Origin: Dama dama
Lineage: Eukaryota; Chordata; Mammalia; Artiodactyla; Cervidae
Direction: 5' to 3'
DNA length: 64,000 nt
Assembly: GCF_033118175.1 (NCBI RefSeq)
Contig: NC_083703.1
Coordinates: forward strand, 82,055,001 to 82,119,000
Shown here: piece by piece, positions 31,737 to 42,080 of the stretch
How positions within the stretch are numbered: position 1 is the first letter of the stretch
Layout: the number at the start of each line of letters is the position of its first letter
Made by a program: the position numbers and the translations under genes
The notes under the pieces: model-generated
What the model was told of the DNA's origin: nothing
The model's input: the letters and a program-made list of their open reading frames with translations, nothing else
The model's database searches: none

Positions 31737-33874
31737 AGAATGGGCGAATTTAATTCAGATGACCATTATATCTACTACTGTGGGCAAGAATCCCTTAGAA
31801 GAAATGGAGTAGCCCTCATAGTCAACAAAAGAATATGAAACGCAGTACATGGGTGAAATTTCGAGAGTGACAGAATGCTTTCTGTTTGTTTCCAAGGCAA
31901 ATCATTCAGTATCACAGTAATCCAAGTATATGCCTCAACCATGAATGCCGAAGAAGCTGAGGCTGAACGGTTCTATGAAGAGCTATAAGACCTAGAACTG
32001 ACACCAAAAAAGATGTCTTTTTCATCATAGGGGACTGGAATGCAAAAGCAGGAAGTCAAGAGAAACCTGGAATAACAGGCAAGTTTGGCCTTGGAGTACA
32101 GAATGAAGCAGGGAAAAGGCTAACAGAGTTTTGCCAAGAGAATGCACTGGTCATAGCAAACACCCTCTTCCAATAAGATAAGAGATGACTCTACACATGG
32201 ACTTCACCAGAGGGTCAATACTGAAATCAGATTATATTTTTTGCAGCTGAAGATGGAGAAGCTCTATACAGTCAGCAAAAACAAGACCACGAGCTGACTG
32301 TAGCTCAGATCATAAACTCCTTATTGACAAATTCAGACTTAAATTGAAAACAGTAGGGAAAACCACTAATACCATTCAGGTATGACCTAAATCAAATCCC
32401 TTATGATTATACAGTGGAAGTGACAAATAGATTCAAGGAATTAGATCTGATAGACAGAGTGTCTGAAGAACTATGGACAGAGATTTGTATCATTGTACAG
32501 GAGACTGTGATCAAAACCATCTCCAAGAAAAAGAAATTCAGAAAGGCAAAACAGTTCTCTCAGGAGGCCTTACAAATAGCTGAGAAAAGAAGAGAAGCAA
32601 AAGGCAAAGGATAAAAGGTAAGCTATATCCATCTGAATTCAAAGTTCCAAAGAATAGCAAGGAGAGATGAGAAAGCCTTTCTCAGTAATCAATGCAAAAA
32701 AAAAAAAAACAGAAGAAAATAAAATGGGAAAGACTAGAGGTCTCTTCAAGAAAATTAGAGATGCCAAGGGAACTTTTCATGCAAAGATGGGCACAATAAA
32801 GGACAGAAATGGTATGGACTTAACAGAAGCAGAAGATATTAAGAAGAGGTGGCAAGAATACACAGAACTATACAGAAAAGATCTTAATGACCCAGATAAC
32901 CACAATGGTGTGATCACTCACCTAGAGCCAGACATCCTGGAATGTGAAGTCAAGTGGGCCTTAGGAAGCATCACTATGAACAAAGCTAATGGAGGTGATG
33001 GAATTCCAGCTGAGCTATTTTAAATCCTAAAAGATGGTGCTGTGAAAATGCTTCACTCAGTATGCCAGCAAATTTGGAAAAGTCAGCAGCGACCACAGGA
33101 CTGGAAAAGGTCAGCTTTCATTCCAATCCCAAAGAAAGGCAATGCCAAGGAATGTTCAAATGGCCGCACAATTGCAATCATCTCACACTCTAGCAAAGTG
33201 ATGCTCAAAATCCTTCAAGCTACGCTTTAGCAGTACATGAACAGAGAGCTTCCAGATATTCAGGCTGGATTTGAAAAGGCAGAGGAACCAGAGATCAAAT
33301 TGCCAACGTCTGGTAGATGATAGAAAAAGCAAGAGAATTCCAGAAAAACATCTACTTCTGCTTCATTGACTCTGCTAAAGCCTTTGACTGTGTGGGTCAC
33401 AGAAAACTGTGGACAATTCTTCAAAAGGTGGGAATACCAGACCACCTTACCTGCCTCCTGAGAAATCTGTATGCAGGTCAAGAAGCAACAATAGAACTGG
33501 ACATGGAACAACGGACTGGTTCCAAATTGGAAAAGGAGTACATCAAGGCTGTATATTGTCACCCTGCATATTTAACTTTTATACAGTGTACATCATCCAA
33601 AATGCTGGGCTGAATGAAGCACAAGCTGGAATCAAGATTGCCAGGAATCTTGACTCATTGGAACTGGCTCATTGCATAAGACCCTGATGCTGGGAAAGAT
33701 TGAAGGCAGGAGGAGAAGGGGGCGACAGAGGATGAGATGGTTGGATGGCATCACTGACCTATTAACATGAGTTTGAGCAAGCTCTGGGAATTGTAGATGG
33801 ACAGGGAAATCTGGTGTGCTGCAGCCCATGGGGTTGCAAAGAGTCGAACATAACTGAGTGACTGAACTGACTGA
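31737..33874 (+). mobile_element. BovB copy 7, long, with internal deletion
   Basis: Sense BovB starting upstream of the endonuclease domain (AATGGGCGAATTTAATTC) and ending GAGTGACTGAACTGACTGAA. At about 33648, sequence just before the YADD box (GCTGGAATCAAGATTGCCAG) jumps straight to the 3' end region (TTGACTCATTGGAACTGG). By comparison with copy 1 this removes roughly 600 bp. An A-run at 32697-32709 interrupts the N-terminal RT region. Confidence 0.94.
32018..33613 (+). pseudogene. BovB EN/RT remnants of copy 7
   Basis: The endonuclease motif GDWNAKAG is encoded near 32031-32053. RT fragments lie in several frames: 32414-32614, 32667-33023 (MGKTRGLFKKIRDAKGTFH), 33042-33230 (FIPIPKKGNAKECSN) and 33317-33613 (palm motif FIDSAKAFDCVGH). 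The YADD box was removed by the deletion. Not functional. Confidence 0.85.
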
Positions 33875-34659
33875 AATACTCAGAAATCAACCTAAATAGC
33901 AGACAATGCAATTATTTTTAAATATCAAAACTAATGAAAAAATCCTAATGACCAAACTTAGAATAAAGACAAGTTGCTATTGTTTCACAGTCCTTCACTG
34001 TTGTGAAATGGGGGCGATCATTTCACATCACCCTTCCTAGGCCATGTGGCCACCATATCTGCCACTGTTGACAGTGATACCCAAACAGATCAGACAGTGC
34101 AGTGCTTTGCCAGAAGTCATGATTTTTATATTCAAGCCTTTATTTAGTTATTTTCATTCATTTTGAATTATGAGAAGACGTTTTGTTAGTATATATAGAG
34201 GTCCCATAGTTTTTGGCAGGACACGGTCCTTGGAAATACACTAGATGTTGTGGTGTAAGAAGCACAGGACAGCGGTGTGCCTGACTCTCACATCCCAGGG
34301 TTTGATCTAAGGACAAGATCCAAGGTAGGAGGAGAGGGCACAAGGCATCCACCTGCTAAGCCAGCTTCATGCACCGAAGGTTCTATGAAGTCAAGGAACG
34401 GCTACTGCCTGAAGCAGTTAGTTTTCCTAAAAGCAAAGGGAACTGAATTCAGGATTTTCTTCTGGATGCAATTCTCCTTCCAGTTTCACCACACAACGCA
34501 CATCAGTGACCCTACATGCTCAGTGAGTCACTGGATAAGGGGAAGGGGTGGTTGTTTACACTTTAAAAGTTGTGATTGTTTAATTTAAATGCTTTATTAA
34601 GATATAAATAATAATCCCTATACATCTACTTGACTTAAAAAGTAACTTATTACCCATCA
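33875..34659. other. Unannotated DNA
   Basis: About 790 bp with no recognised repeat or exon. Confidence 0.35.
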
Positions 34660-34802
34660 TTTGAAGCCTCTCTCTTCACTATTTACTTGTCACTCTCTCC
34701 CACCACATCAAGAGCTAACCACTGTCTTGGGTTTTTATTTGCTATTTCACTTCTGCTTCTGATGAGTAGACTTCCTCAGTAATAAATAATATAGGTCTGC
34801 AT

Positions 34803-34981
34803 TTTTTTAAAAAAAAGCATTTTATCTATATATTTGGCTGAGTTGGGTCTTAGTTGCGGCATGCAGGAATTTCATTGTGGCATACAGATTCCGATTTGCA
34901 GCATAGGGGATCTAGTTCTCTGACCAGGGATCGAACCTGGGCACCCTGCATTGGGAGCTCGCTGGACCACCAGAAAGTCCC
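34803..34981 (-). mobile_element. CHR SINE, antisense
   Basis: GGCTGAGTTGGGTCTTAGTT, CATGCAGGAATTTCATTG, CCAGGGATCGAACCTGGG (antisense B box), TTGGGAGCTCGCTGGACCAC. It is flanked by AGGTCTGCAT (34793-34802) and AGGTTTGCAT (34982-34991), a near-perfect target-site duplication. Confidence 0.9.
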
Positions 34982-35478
34982 AGGTTTGCATATTTTAAAA
35001 TGTATCTGTGGCATAAATTGTACATATTCTTCGGCAACTTGTTTTTATTTTCCATTGACATGAGGAAAGATATACTGTTGACACATGTAGCTCTGGCACA
35101 TCTAACTTCTATGTAATATTCCATTGTATCACTACTCCAGCTTATCTATTTTCCTATTGATAAAATTTTCATTTCTCCTGATCTTTTCTGTTATGCAAAC
35201 CTTGCCACAAATGTTTTTGAACATGTCACTTTATGCAAGGCTACAACTCCGAGGACAAATGCTGAGTTGTGGCTATTCACATCACTGGCTTTAGTAGCTA
35301 TTGCTAAACTGGTCTCTAAGGCAGTCATGCACATTTGCAGTCCCACCAGCAGTGTGTAAGGACTTCTTGTGAGCCATATCCCTATGTAAAGATTGCATCC
35401 AGATATTTTGAGTTTTTGTTCAAGTGTTGGATATAAACTAGTGTCTCATTTCAGTTTTACTTTGTGTTCCTCTGATTG

Positions 35479-35686
35479 TGCATGTATGTGTGCTCAGTCA
35501 CGTTCACCTCTTTACCACCCCGTGGGCTGCAGCCTGCCGGGCTCCTCTGTCCATGGGATTCTCCAGGCAAGAACACTGGGGTGGGTTGCCATTTCCTTCT
35601 CCAGGGAATCTGCCCAGCCTAGGGATCAAACCTGCGTCTCCGGCATTGGCAGGCAGGTCTTTACCGCAGAGCCACTGGGGAGTCCC
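35479..35686 (-). mobile_element. Bov-tA SINE, antisense
   Basis: GTGTGCTCAGTCACGTTCAC tail, GCAAGAACACTGGGGTGGG, GGGATCAAACCTGCGTC (antisense B box), GCATTGGCAGGCAGGTC and GGGGAGTCCCC at the head. Diverged direct repeats of about 40 bp lie on both sides (see findings). Confidence 0.92.
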
Positions 35687-36189
35687 CTTAAAATAGTGTC
35701 TTTAATTTTCCTTTGTGTTTCTCTGATTGCACCGTTTAAACCATCTTTTACATGTTTATTATTCATTAATATTTCCTTCTTTTTGATTTCTTTTGTATAT
35801 CCTTTATCTATTTTTGGATTGTACTTATTTTTCTTATTGAGGTTTAGAAGGATTTTAAATTTTGCTTGCTAATTCTCTAGTGCTTTGTTATTGCATTCAA
35901 ATATATTCCTCCAATTGACATTCTATTCTCAGACTTTAAATGTCTGTTGATGACAATTATAACATAGTCTAATAATCATAATTTATTATGATTTATGTTT
36001 TATTAGATTTTATTTTAAAAACTCTCTGAGCCCAAATCATAAATATACATATTTTAATATTTCTTTCTGAGGTATTTAAAATTTTGTTTTTTACACCTTG
36101 ATCTTCACCTTCCCTACATGTATGTTTTGTTCCATTTTTAAAAACTTTTTTGAATGATAGCTGATAGTCTAAGTACAATTCACACTCAG

Positions 36190-36192
<3 letters not shown>

Positions 36193-36232
<40 letters not shown>
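36193..36232. repeat. (TG)20 microsatellite
   Basis: Twenty perfect TG units at the tail of an antisense Bov-tA. A length polymorphism is likely. Confidence 0.97.
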
Positions 36233-36236
<4 letters not shown>

Positions 36237-36447
36237 CTCAGCCACACAGTCAAGTCCAGCTCTTTGTGATCCCAGGGACTATAGCCCGCCAGGCTCCCCT
36301 GTCCATGCAGTTCTCCAGGCAAGAATACTAGAGTGGGTCGCCATTTCCTTCTCCGGGAAATCTTCCCAACCCAGGGATCGAACTCTCGTCTGTTGTGTCC
36401 TCCTGCATTGCAGGTGGATACTTCAGCATTGTGCCGCCTGGGAATAA
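36233..36447 (-). mobile_element. Bov-tA SINE, antisense, with TG tail
   Basis: CGTGCTCAGCCACACAGTC, GGCAAGAATACTAGAGTGGG, CAGGGATCGAACTCTCGTC (antisense B box), GCATTGCAGGTGGATAC and GTGCCGCCTGGGAATA. The microsatellite at 36193-36232 is its tail. Confidence 0.93.
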
Positions 36448-37078
36448 TGTTGTTGGGCTTCCTTTCCTATTCCACTGATCTCTCCCCAGGCCAGTACTGT
36501 ATACTCTTAATTCCCAAGCTGGATACATGCTCAGGAAAAAAAAAAAAAAATTGCTTCACTTTCTTGGTCTTCTTCTGCACTGTCCTGTCTGCGTTGGTAA
36601 TTTATCATATGTAAATCCTATAAGCAGTTTACCAAACTGCAACAGAAATGCTGTTGGAACTTGTCATGAAATTGCATTACATTTTGATTAGTTTGGAGAC
36701 ATCTTACATTTTATGCTAATGAGTCTTCCTGTCCATGGAGAAGGTCTTTCTCTCCATTTATTTAGGCTTTCTACCAAGTTTGTCAATAACAATTTATAAT
36801 TTTACCTAAAAATCATAGACACATTAGAATTTTTCTTGGATGCTCATAATTTTGTTTGCTGTTTTTAAATGTTATTTTTGGTTGTTACTGGCATATAAGA
36901 TTTTTTACTGAGACTGCACATGCAGTAGCCTTGCCAAACTATGTGTCTGTAAATTAAAAGGTACATCTACGCTCCCTGCTTTCCCCTGCTTTTCCCTCAC
37001 AGCAGAATGGTGGAAAGCACTAGTTTTGAACAAACAAATGGATTGTGGAGGAGGGGGCAGGATTCCTCACTCAGAGGA

Positions 37079-37451
37079 ATATTTGTGCAACTTCTTCAAT
37101 TTTGGGGAAATTAAGTGCCAGCTTAAACTATATTGCAGTCTGACACCTGGAAGAAATTACATAATAATCTCTCAGAACTTCAAGTTTTTTTTAGTTATCT
37201 CTCTGCGTCTAAAAGATATTAAATAGTACTGACTACTTATTGCATGAGCAAGCAATAAACCATTGAACATAAAATGAGTGGCACGCAGTAAGTTCTTCAT
37301 AACTGTCGACTACAATGATGAGGACGCCAACGATGATGATGATGATGCTATTGGTTCTTGTCTCCACGACATGTTCCAGTCAATATAGGAGTGAAAATAT
37401 TTGTGCAGCTTCTTCAATTTGAGGGAAATAAAGTGCCAGCTTAATTTATAT
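37079..37451. repeat. 55-bp direct repeat, about 318 bp apart
   Basis: ATATTTGTGCAACTTCTTCA... at 37079-37133 recurs as ATATTTGTGCAGCTTCTTCA... at 37397-37451, with about six differences in 55 positions and a shared AAGTGCCAGCTTAA core. Flanking sequence does not match. A GATGATGATGATGAT run lies between them near 37335. Confidence 0.85.
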
Positions 37452-37462
37452 CCAAGTTTATA

Positions 37463-37560
37463 AACCTCAGTGATATTGACATTTTAGGTTGGATCCTTTT
37501 AGAGGGGAGGGTAAATGTCCTGTATATTGGGGAATATTTAGCTGTGTCCCTGGCCTCTAT
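37463..37560 (-). mobile_element. MER5A-like DNA element, left piece
   Basis: AACCTCAGTGATATTGACAT, then GTCCTGTATATTGGGG and TTAGCTGTGTCCCTGGCCTC follow MER5A (hAT-Charlie non-autonomous) in reverse orientation. The element stops abruptly at the BovB terminus and resumes at 39658. Confidence 0.8.
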
Positions 37561-38501
37561 AGTTCAGTTTAGATCAGTCCCTCAGTCGTGTCTGACTCTG
37601 CCACCCCATGGACTGCAGCAAGCCAGGCTTCCCTGTCCATCACCAACTCCTGGAGCTTGCTCAGACTCATGTCTATCGAGTCAGTGAAGCTATCCAACCA
37701 TCTCATCCTCTGTCATCCACTTCTCCTCCCGCCTTCAATCTTTGCCAGCATTACGGGCTTTCCCAATGAGTCAGTTCTTCCCATTAGGTGGTCCAAGCAT
37801 TGGAGCATCAGCTTCAGCATCAGCCCTTCCAATGAATATTCAGGACTGATCTCCTTTAGGATGGACTGGTTTGATCTGCTCACAGTCCAAGGGACTTTCA
37901 AGAGTTCTCCAAAATCACAGTTCAAAAGCAACAATTCTTTGGCTCTCATCTTTCTTTATGGTCCAACTCTCACATCCATACATGACTACTGGAAAAAACA
38001 TAGCTTTGACTAGATGGACCTTTGTTGGCAAAGTAATGTCTCTGCTTTTTAATATGTTTTCTAGGTTGGTCATAGCTTTTCTTCCAAGGAGCAAGCATCT
38101 TTTAATTTCATGGCTGCAGTCACCATCTGCAATGATTTTGGAGCCCAAGAAAATAAAGTCTGTCACTGTTTCCATTGCTTCCCCATCTATTTCCCATGAA
38201 GTGATGAGACCAGATGCCATGATCTTAGTTTTCTGAATGTTGAGTTTTAAGCCAACTTTTTCATTCTCCTCTTTCACTTTCATTAAGAGGCTCTTTAGTT
38301 CCTGTTGGTTTTCTGCCATTAGGGTGGTATCATCTGCATATCTGAGGTTGTTGATTTTTTTCCTGGCAATTTTGATTCCAGTCTGTGCTTCATCCATCCT
38401 GGCATTTCCCATGATGCACTCTGCATATTAGTTAAAGAAGCAGGGTGATGATATACACCTTTACTGTACTCCTTTCTCAGTTTGGAGGCAGGCCGTTGTC
38501 C
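37561..38501 (-). mobile_element. BovB copy 8, antisense member of head-to-head pair
   Basis: About 940 bp of the BovB 3' part in antisense, beginning at its 3' terminus directly against MER5A. It reaches to the RT region upstream of YADD (ACTCCTTTCTCAGTTTGG) at about 38501. There it meets BovB 5' sequence in the opposite orientation. Confidence 0.93.
37915..38412 (-). pseudogene. BovB RT fragment with intact YADD box
   Basis: A 165-residue open frame covering RT palm motif C and downstream: INNLRYADDTTLMAENQ, with YADD at residues 25-28 (codons 38340-38329), then METVTDFIFLGSKI and MYGCESWTIKK. The upstream RT (motif A) and the endonuclease are absent, so it cannot work alone. Confidence 0.88.
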
Positions 38502-38850
38502 TACGCCTCTACAGTGTGAAAAGGCAAAAGGATCTAACATTGAAAGAGTGACTGCCCAGGTCGGTAGGTGCCTAATATGCTACTGGAGATCAGTGGAGAA
38601 ATAGCTCCAGAAAGAATGAAGAGATGAAGCCAAAGTGAAAACAGTGCCCAGCTGTGGATGTGACTGGTGATGAAAGTAAAGTCTGATGCTGTAAAGAACA
38701 GTATTTTATAGGAACCTGGAATGTTAGGTCCATGAATAAAGGTAAATTGGAACTGGTCAAACAGGAGGTGACAAGAGTGAGCAATGACATTTGAGGAATC
38801 AGTGAACTAAAATGGAGTGGGGTGGATGAGTTTTATTCAGATAACCATAA
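38502..38850 (+). mobile_element. BovB 5' segment, sense member of head-to-head pair
   Basis: Sense sequence of the BovB 5' region: GCTACTGGAGATCAGTGGAG, GAACCTGGAATGTTAGGTCC, GGAATCAGTGAACTAAAATG, then GGATGAGTTTTATTCAGATA, which overlaps the 5' end seen at 31.74 kb (GAATTTAATTCAGATGACC). It begins at the junction with copy 8 near 38501. Confidence 0.8.
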
Positions 38851-39055
38851 CTCATTCAAAAGGACGTATGCCAGCGTGCCCGTGGCTCCCAGGACTGTTG
38901 TGTTCGTTGCCCCTGATCCATGCAGGCCACTGTTGACCCACACTTCTGTCCAAGACTTCTGGACACTCATGGGCAGGTCTGGCTCAGTCTCTTGTGGGGT
39001 CACTGCTCCTTTCTCCTGGGTCCTGGTGCACACAAGGTTTCCTCCCAGAGGCTGA
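38850..39055 (+). other. Non-BovB cassette inside chimeric BovB
   Basis: About 200 bp more GC-rich than BovB (CGTGCCCGTGGCTCCCAGGA, CACTGTTGACCCACACTTC, GGGTCCTGGTGCACACAAGG) sit between a BovB 5' segment and a BovB 3' segment in the same orientation. It aligns to no other BovB copy here. I have an unverified impression that similar sequence recurs in ruminant genomes. Confidence 0.6.
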
Positions 39056-39657
39056 TGGAGAGAGTGACAGACTTTATTTTGGGCTCCAAATCACTGCAGA
39101 TGTTGACTACAGCCATAAAATTAAATTTCTTGCTCTTTGGAAGAAAAGCTATGACAAACCCAGACAGCACATTGAAAAGCAGAGACATTACTTTGCCAAC
39201 AAAGGTCCATCTAGTCAAAGCTATGGTTTTTCCAGTAGTCATGTATAGATGTGAGAGTTGGACTATAAAGAAAGCTGACCACCAAAGAAGTGAAAGCTGA
39301 TGCTTTCAAACTGTGGTACTGAAGAAGACTCTTGAGAGTCCCTTGGACTGCCAGGAGATGAAACCAGTCAATCCTACAGGAAATCAGTCCTGAATATTCA
39401 TTGGAAGGACTGATGCTGAAGCTGAAGCTCCAATGCCACCTGATGTGAAGAACTGACTCATTGGAGGAGACCCTGATGCTGGGAGAGATTGAAGGTGGGA
39501 GGAGAAGGGGACGACAGAAGATGAGATGGTTGGATGGCATCACTGAATTGATGGGCATGAGTTTGAGCAGGCTCTGGGTATTGGTGATGGACAGGGAAGC
39601 CTGGAGTGCTGCAGTCCATGGGGTCACAAAGAGTTGGACACGACTGAGTGACTGAAG
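39056..39657 (+). mobile_element. BovB 3' segment, sense
   Basis: Sense BovB 3' end from GAGAGAGTGACAGACTTTAT to GAGTGACTGAAG, ending directly at the second half of MER5A. With 38502-39055 it forms one chimeric BovB lacking the endonuclease/RT core. Confidence 0.93.
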
Positions 39658-39782
39658 TGGCCTTTACTCCTTAGATGCCACCCTTGCTCAAGTGCAGTAG
39701 TGACAACCAAAATATCTCCAAGCATTGCCAAAAACCCCTGGTGGCGGAGGGGAGCATACGCCCCCAAGTTGATGACGACTGG
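39658..39782 (-). mobile_element. MER5A-like DNA element, right piece
   Basis: TGGCCTTTACTCCTTAGATG, then GTGACAACCAAAATATCTCC, AAGCATTGCCAAAAACCCC and CGCCCCCAAGTTGATGACG continue MER5A. TGGCCTTTA repeats TGGCCTCTA at 37551-37559, so it is a target-site duplication of the BovB insertion with one mismatch. Confidence 0.85.
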
Positions 39783-40486
39783 TCTGTGTCACCTCCAGCC
39801 ACTCTGTGATTGCCTCTCTGTCACTCCCGTAGACTCCTCAGGCTGCCCAAAATGGTTTTCCTCACCACTCTCTCTGTCTCCATCCTGTCTTGCCTCTGCA
39901 TGCCCTTCCCCTTGTTGAAGGCTGCAAGGCCAGGAGTGCCTATGGGCAGGAAGCCAGAAACTGCACCGATCTGGCCCCTTAGGAACGTTTGACTCTGGTG
40001 TTGAAATCCGCATAGCTCTGCAGTCCCCGCAAGTTAGAATACCTGCCTTCTTTCCCAGGGCTAGCTGGTGCATGGTCCGCTTACCTTTAAACCCCTCTGC
40101 AACCCACTCTGTGTTCCAGTCTCCTGGGCTTCGTAAGCATAGCTTTTGGCAGAGAACCTGATCTTTCAAATTATGGAGTCAAGGTGCTTAAAAAAAATAA
40201 ATAAACAAACTTGAACATAGCAAATCAGATTTTACTTTGAGATGAATAGCGAGGAATCCATGGAAAGAATTTCAGAATCCTGAATGGAACAGTTAAAAAT
40301 AAAAGGTTATTGAGAAAAAAGCATTGTCCTCAAGGAGGAAACGTAAGGGCCAGTCAGAAGTTTAGCAGGCGCTGGGGTGTGTTTGCTCACTTTAAATAGC
40401 GTAGAACACTCAGGGGCTTTACCTTGCCGAGGTGTGCGTGCAGTGCAGGGCAACAGAGATCGATGTGGCTCTTCTCTGGGCTGGGT
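39783..40486. other. Unannotated DNA
   Basis: Mixed composition. Reverse-strand and forward short frames have no domain. No repeat named. Confidence 0.35.
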
Positions 40487-40699
40487 TACTACTGTTTGCT
40501 AGTCACTCAGTTGTGTCCAACTGTTCGTGGCCCCATGGACTGTAGCCCACCAGGCTCCTCTGTCTGTGGAATTCTCCAGGCAAGAATACTGGAGTGGGGT
40601 ACCATTTCCTTATCCAGGGGATCTTCCCCACCCAGGATGGAACCTGGGTCTTCCGCATTGTAGACAGGCTTTTTACCAACTGCGCCACCAGGGAAGCTA
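40487..40699 (-). mobile_element. Bov-tA SINE, antisense
   Basis: TTTGCTAGTCACTCAGTTGT tail, GGCAAGAATACTGGAGTGGG, CCAGGATGGAACCTGGGTC, GCGCCACCAGGGAAGCTAC at the head. Confidence 0.93.
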
Positions 40700-41349
40700 C
40701 CACTGTGTCCTTAGAGGCAAACCCCGTTACGGAGGTGTCCTGGCTGACGAGTGCTCACCTCTTAAACAGGCTGGCTCTCCTGCCTCTTCTTCCCTGTGCT
40801 GGAGTCACAGTGGGTCAGGCGCTCACCTGCCCCACGGCGGGATCGGCTTCCCCAGCTTCTTGTCAACACTGCAGTCACCCTGGGAAGTTAGCAGTGAGGA
40901 GCAAGGCTCAGATAACAGACACACTGCCTCTTCCCGGTGTCCGGTAGCTCTTTGCCCTGCACTGTCTAGTTCTTCCGTCTTTGTCCCTTGTGCTCACATC
41001 CCCGTATCTTTTACCTGAGTCCAGACTTCCTCCTTAAAAAGAGTCTGAGACAATGAGGACCTCTTCTGACTTTGCAATTCTTGGAGGTCAGCACCCTGTC
41101 CACTCTAAATAAATCATCTGCATTTCTTTGTTGGTCTTCCCGCCCCTACCCTTCCCTGACCCAGGCTCCAACTTGACTTTCCTTCCCATGTAATCTGAAT
41201 ATTGAAACACCAGCTTCCATTGAGAGAACTATCAAAGAAAAATTGCACCGAAGATGTTAAAACAGGCAAAGGAGGCTATTCAAGATATTTGCCTGGTTTC
41301 AAAACTCTTTGCTTATCTCAAGGTTATGAAGTGTACTCCTCCTACATTT
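40700..41349. other. Unannotated DNA
   Basis: The GC-richer part at 40700-41000 has open frames without a domain. No repeat named. Confidence 0.35.
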
Positions 41350-41750
41350 TATCTGCAGGATTATTTATAACAGAAAATTATGAACACGTGCAAAATATCT
41401 GGTTATAAAAACTGACTTAAAAACAGTGCATATCTGTTGCATGTAATACTAGGTGGCCATTAAAAAACCTATTAAAATAATATGTGATGAAATGTGTTTA
41501 TACTATACTAGTTGGTTGAGCAAAACAGGTTATAAAACATGTTGGGAAATATGATGCTTTTTTAAAATACATGCAGTATGAAGGCTGAAAGAATGCATAC
41601 TATTTCTAAAGTAGTTATCTTTGAATATTAATATTATTATGTATTATTGGTAGATTATTATTTTCTTTTTGCTGGTATCTGTTTTGCAGTATTCGTACAA
41701 GCATATGTTCTTATTGTAATAAAAAGAGAAAATCTGTTAAAACTAGGAGA
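41350..41750 (+). mobile_element. Old L1 3' end, sense
   Basis: GGATTATTTATAACAGAAAA, TAGGTGGCCATTAAAAAACC, GAGCAAAACAGGTTATAAAA, CATGCAGTATGAAGG, AGTAGTTATCTTTGAATAT and a TATTTTCTTTTTGCTGG region resemble the 3' untranslated end of old L1 subfamilies. Boundaries approximate. Confidence 0.55.
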
Positions 41751-41949
41751 AAGTAACACTAAATTTGAAAATAAATATTTTATCTCATTTCTTAGATTGT
41801 TAATGATAAAACATGATGTAAATACTAGTTATGATTTAACCAATACACCTGTTGTCCTCTCTGTAGGTGTTTATAGACACAAGCGGAGAGTGCAGGACAG
41901 GGAAAATAATTTGTTATTTTATCTATCAAAGCCAAAGTTTAAAAATGTT

Positions 41950-42080
41950 TGTGGGTTTTAATCAGATGTAATTATCTGCTGCTTGCTGATGCCTGAGATT
42001 TTACCAACTGGCTATCGTCCAGTTTGCAATTGCATATTTAATTAGCATATCAATTTAATCCCATTAGCAAGCCTGTGCTA
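41950..42080. promoter_or_regulatory. Candidate homeodomain-rich noncoding element
   Basis: Repeat-free AT-rich block with clustered homeodomain-type words: GCAATTGCATATTTAATTAG, CATATCAATTTAATCCCATT. It lies between an L1 tail and BovB copy 10. Regulatory function is inferred only from motif density and lack of repeats. Confidence 0.3.

Larger units (their letters stand above)
34660..36900 (-). mobile_element. Old L1 ORF2/3' region, antisense, with nested insertions
   Basis: Antisense L1 features in order: CTATGTAATATTCCATTGTA, TTTGCAGTCCCACCAGCAGT, TTTGTGTTCCTCTGATTG, then beyond two SINEs TCCACTGATCTCTCCCCAGG, AAATTGCATTACATTTTG and CATAGACACATTAGAATTTT. Interrupted by a CHR SINE, two Bov-tA SINEs and a (TG)n repeat. 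Boundaries are approximate. Confidence 0.7.

Noticed and set aside
37561..38850. Simple 5' inversion of a single BovB by twin priming.
   Set aside because: Twin priming would leave one BovB 3' terminus at one edge and plain target sequence at the other. Here sense BovB continues to a second 3' terminus at 39657 before the target-site duplication.
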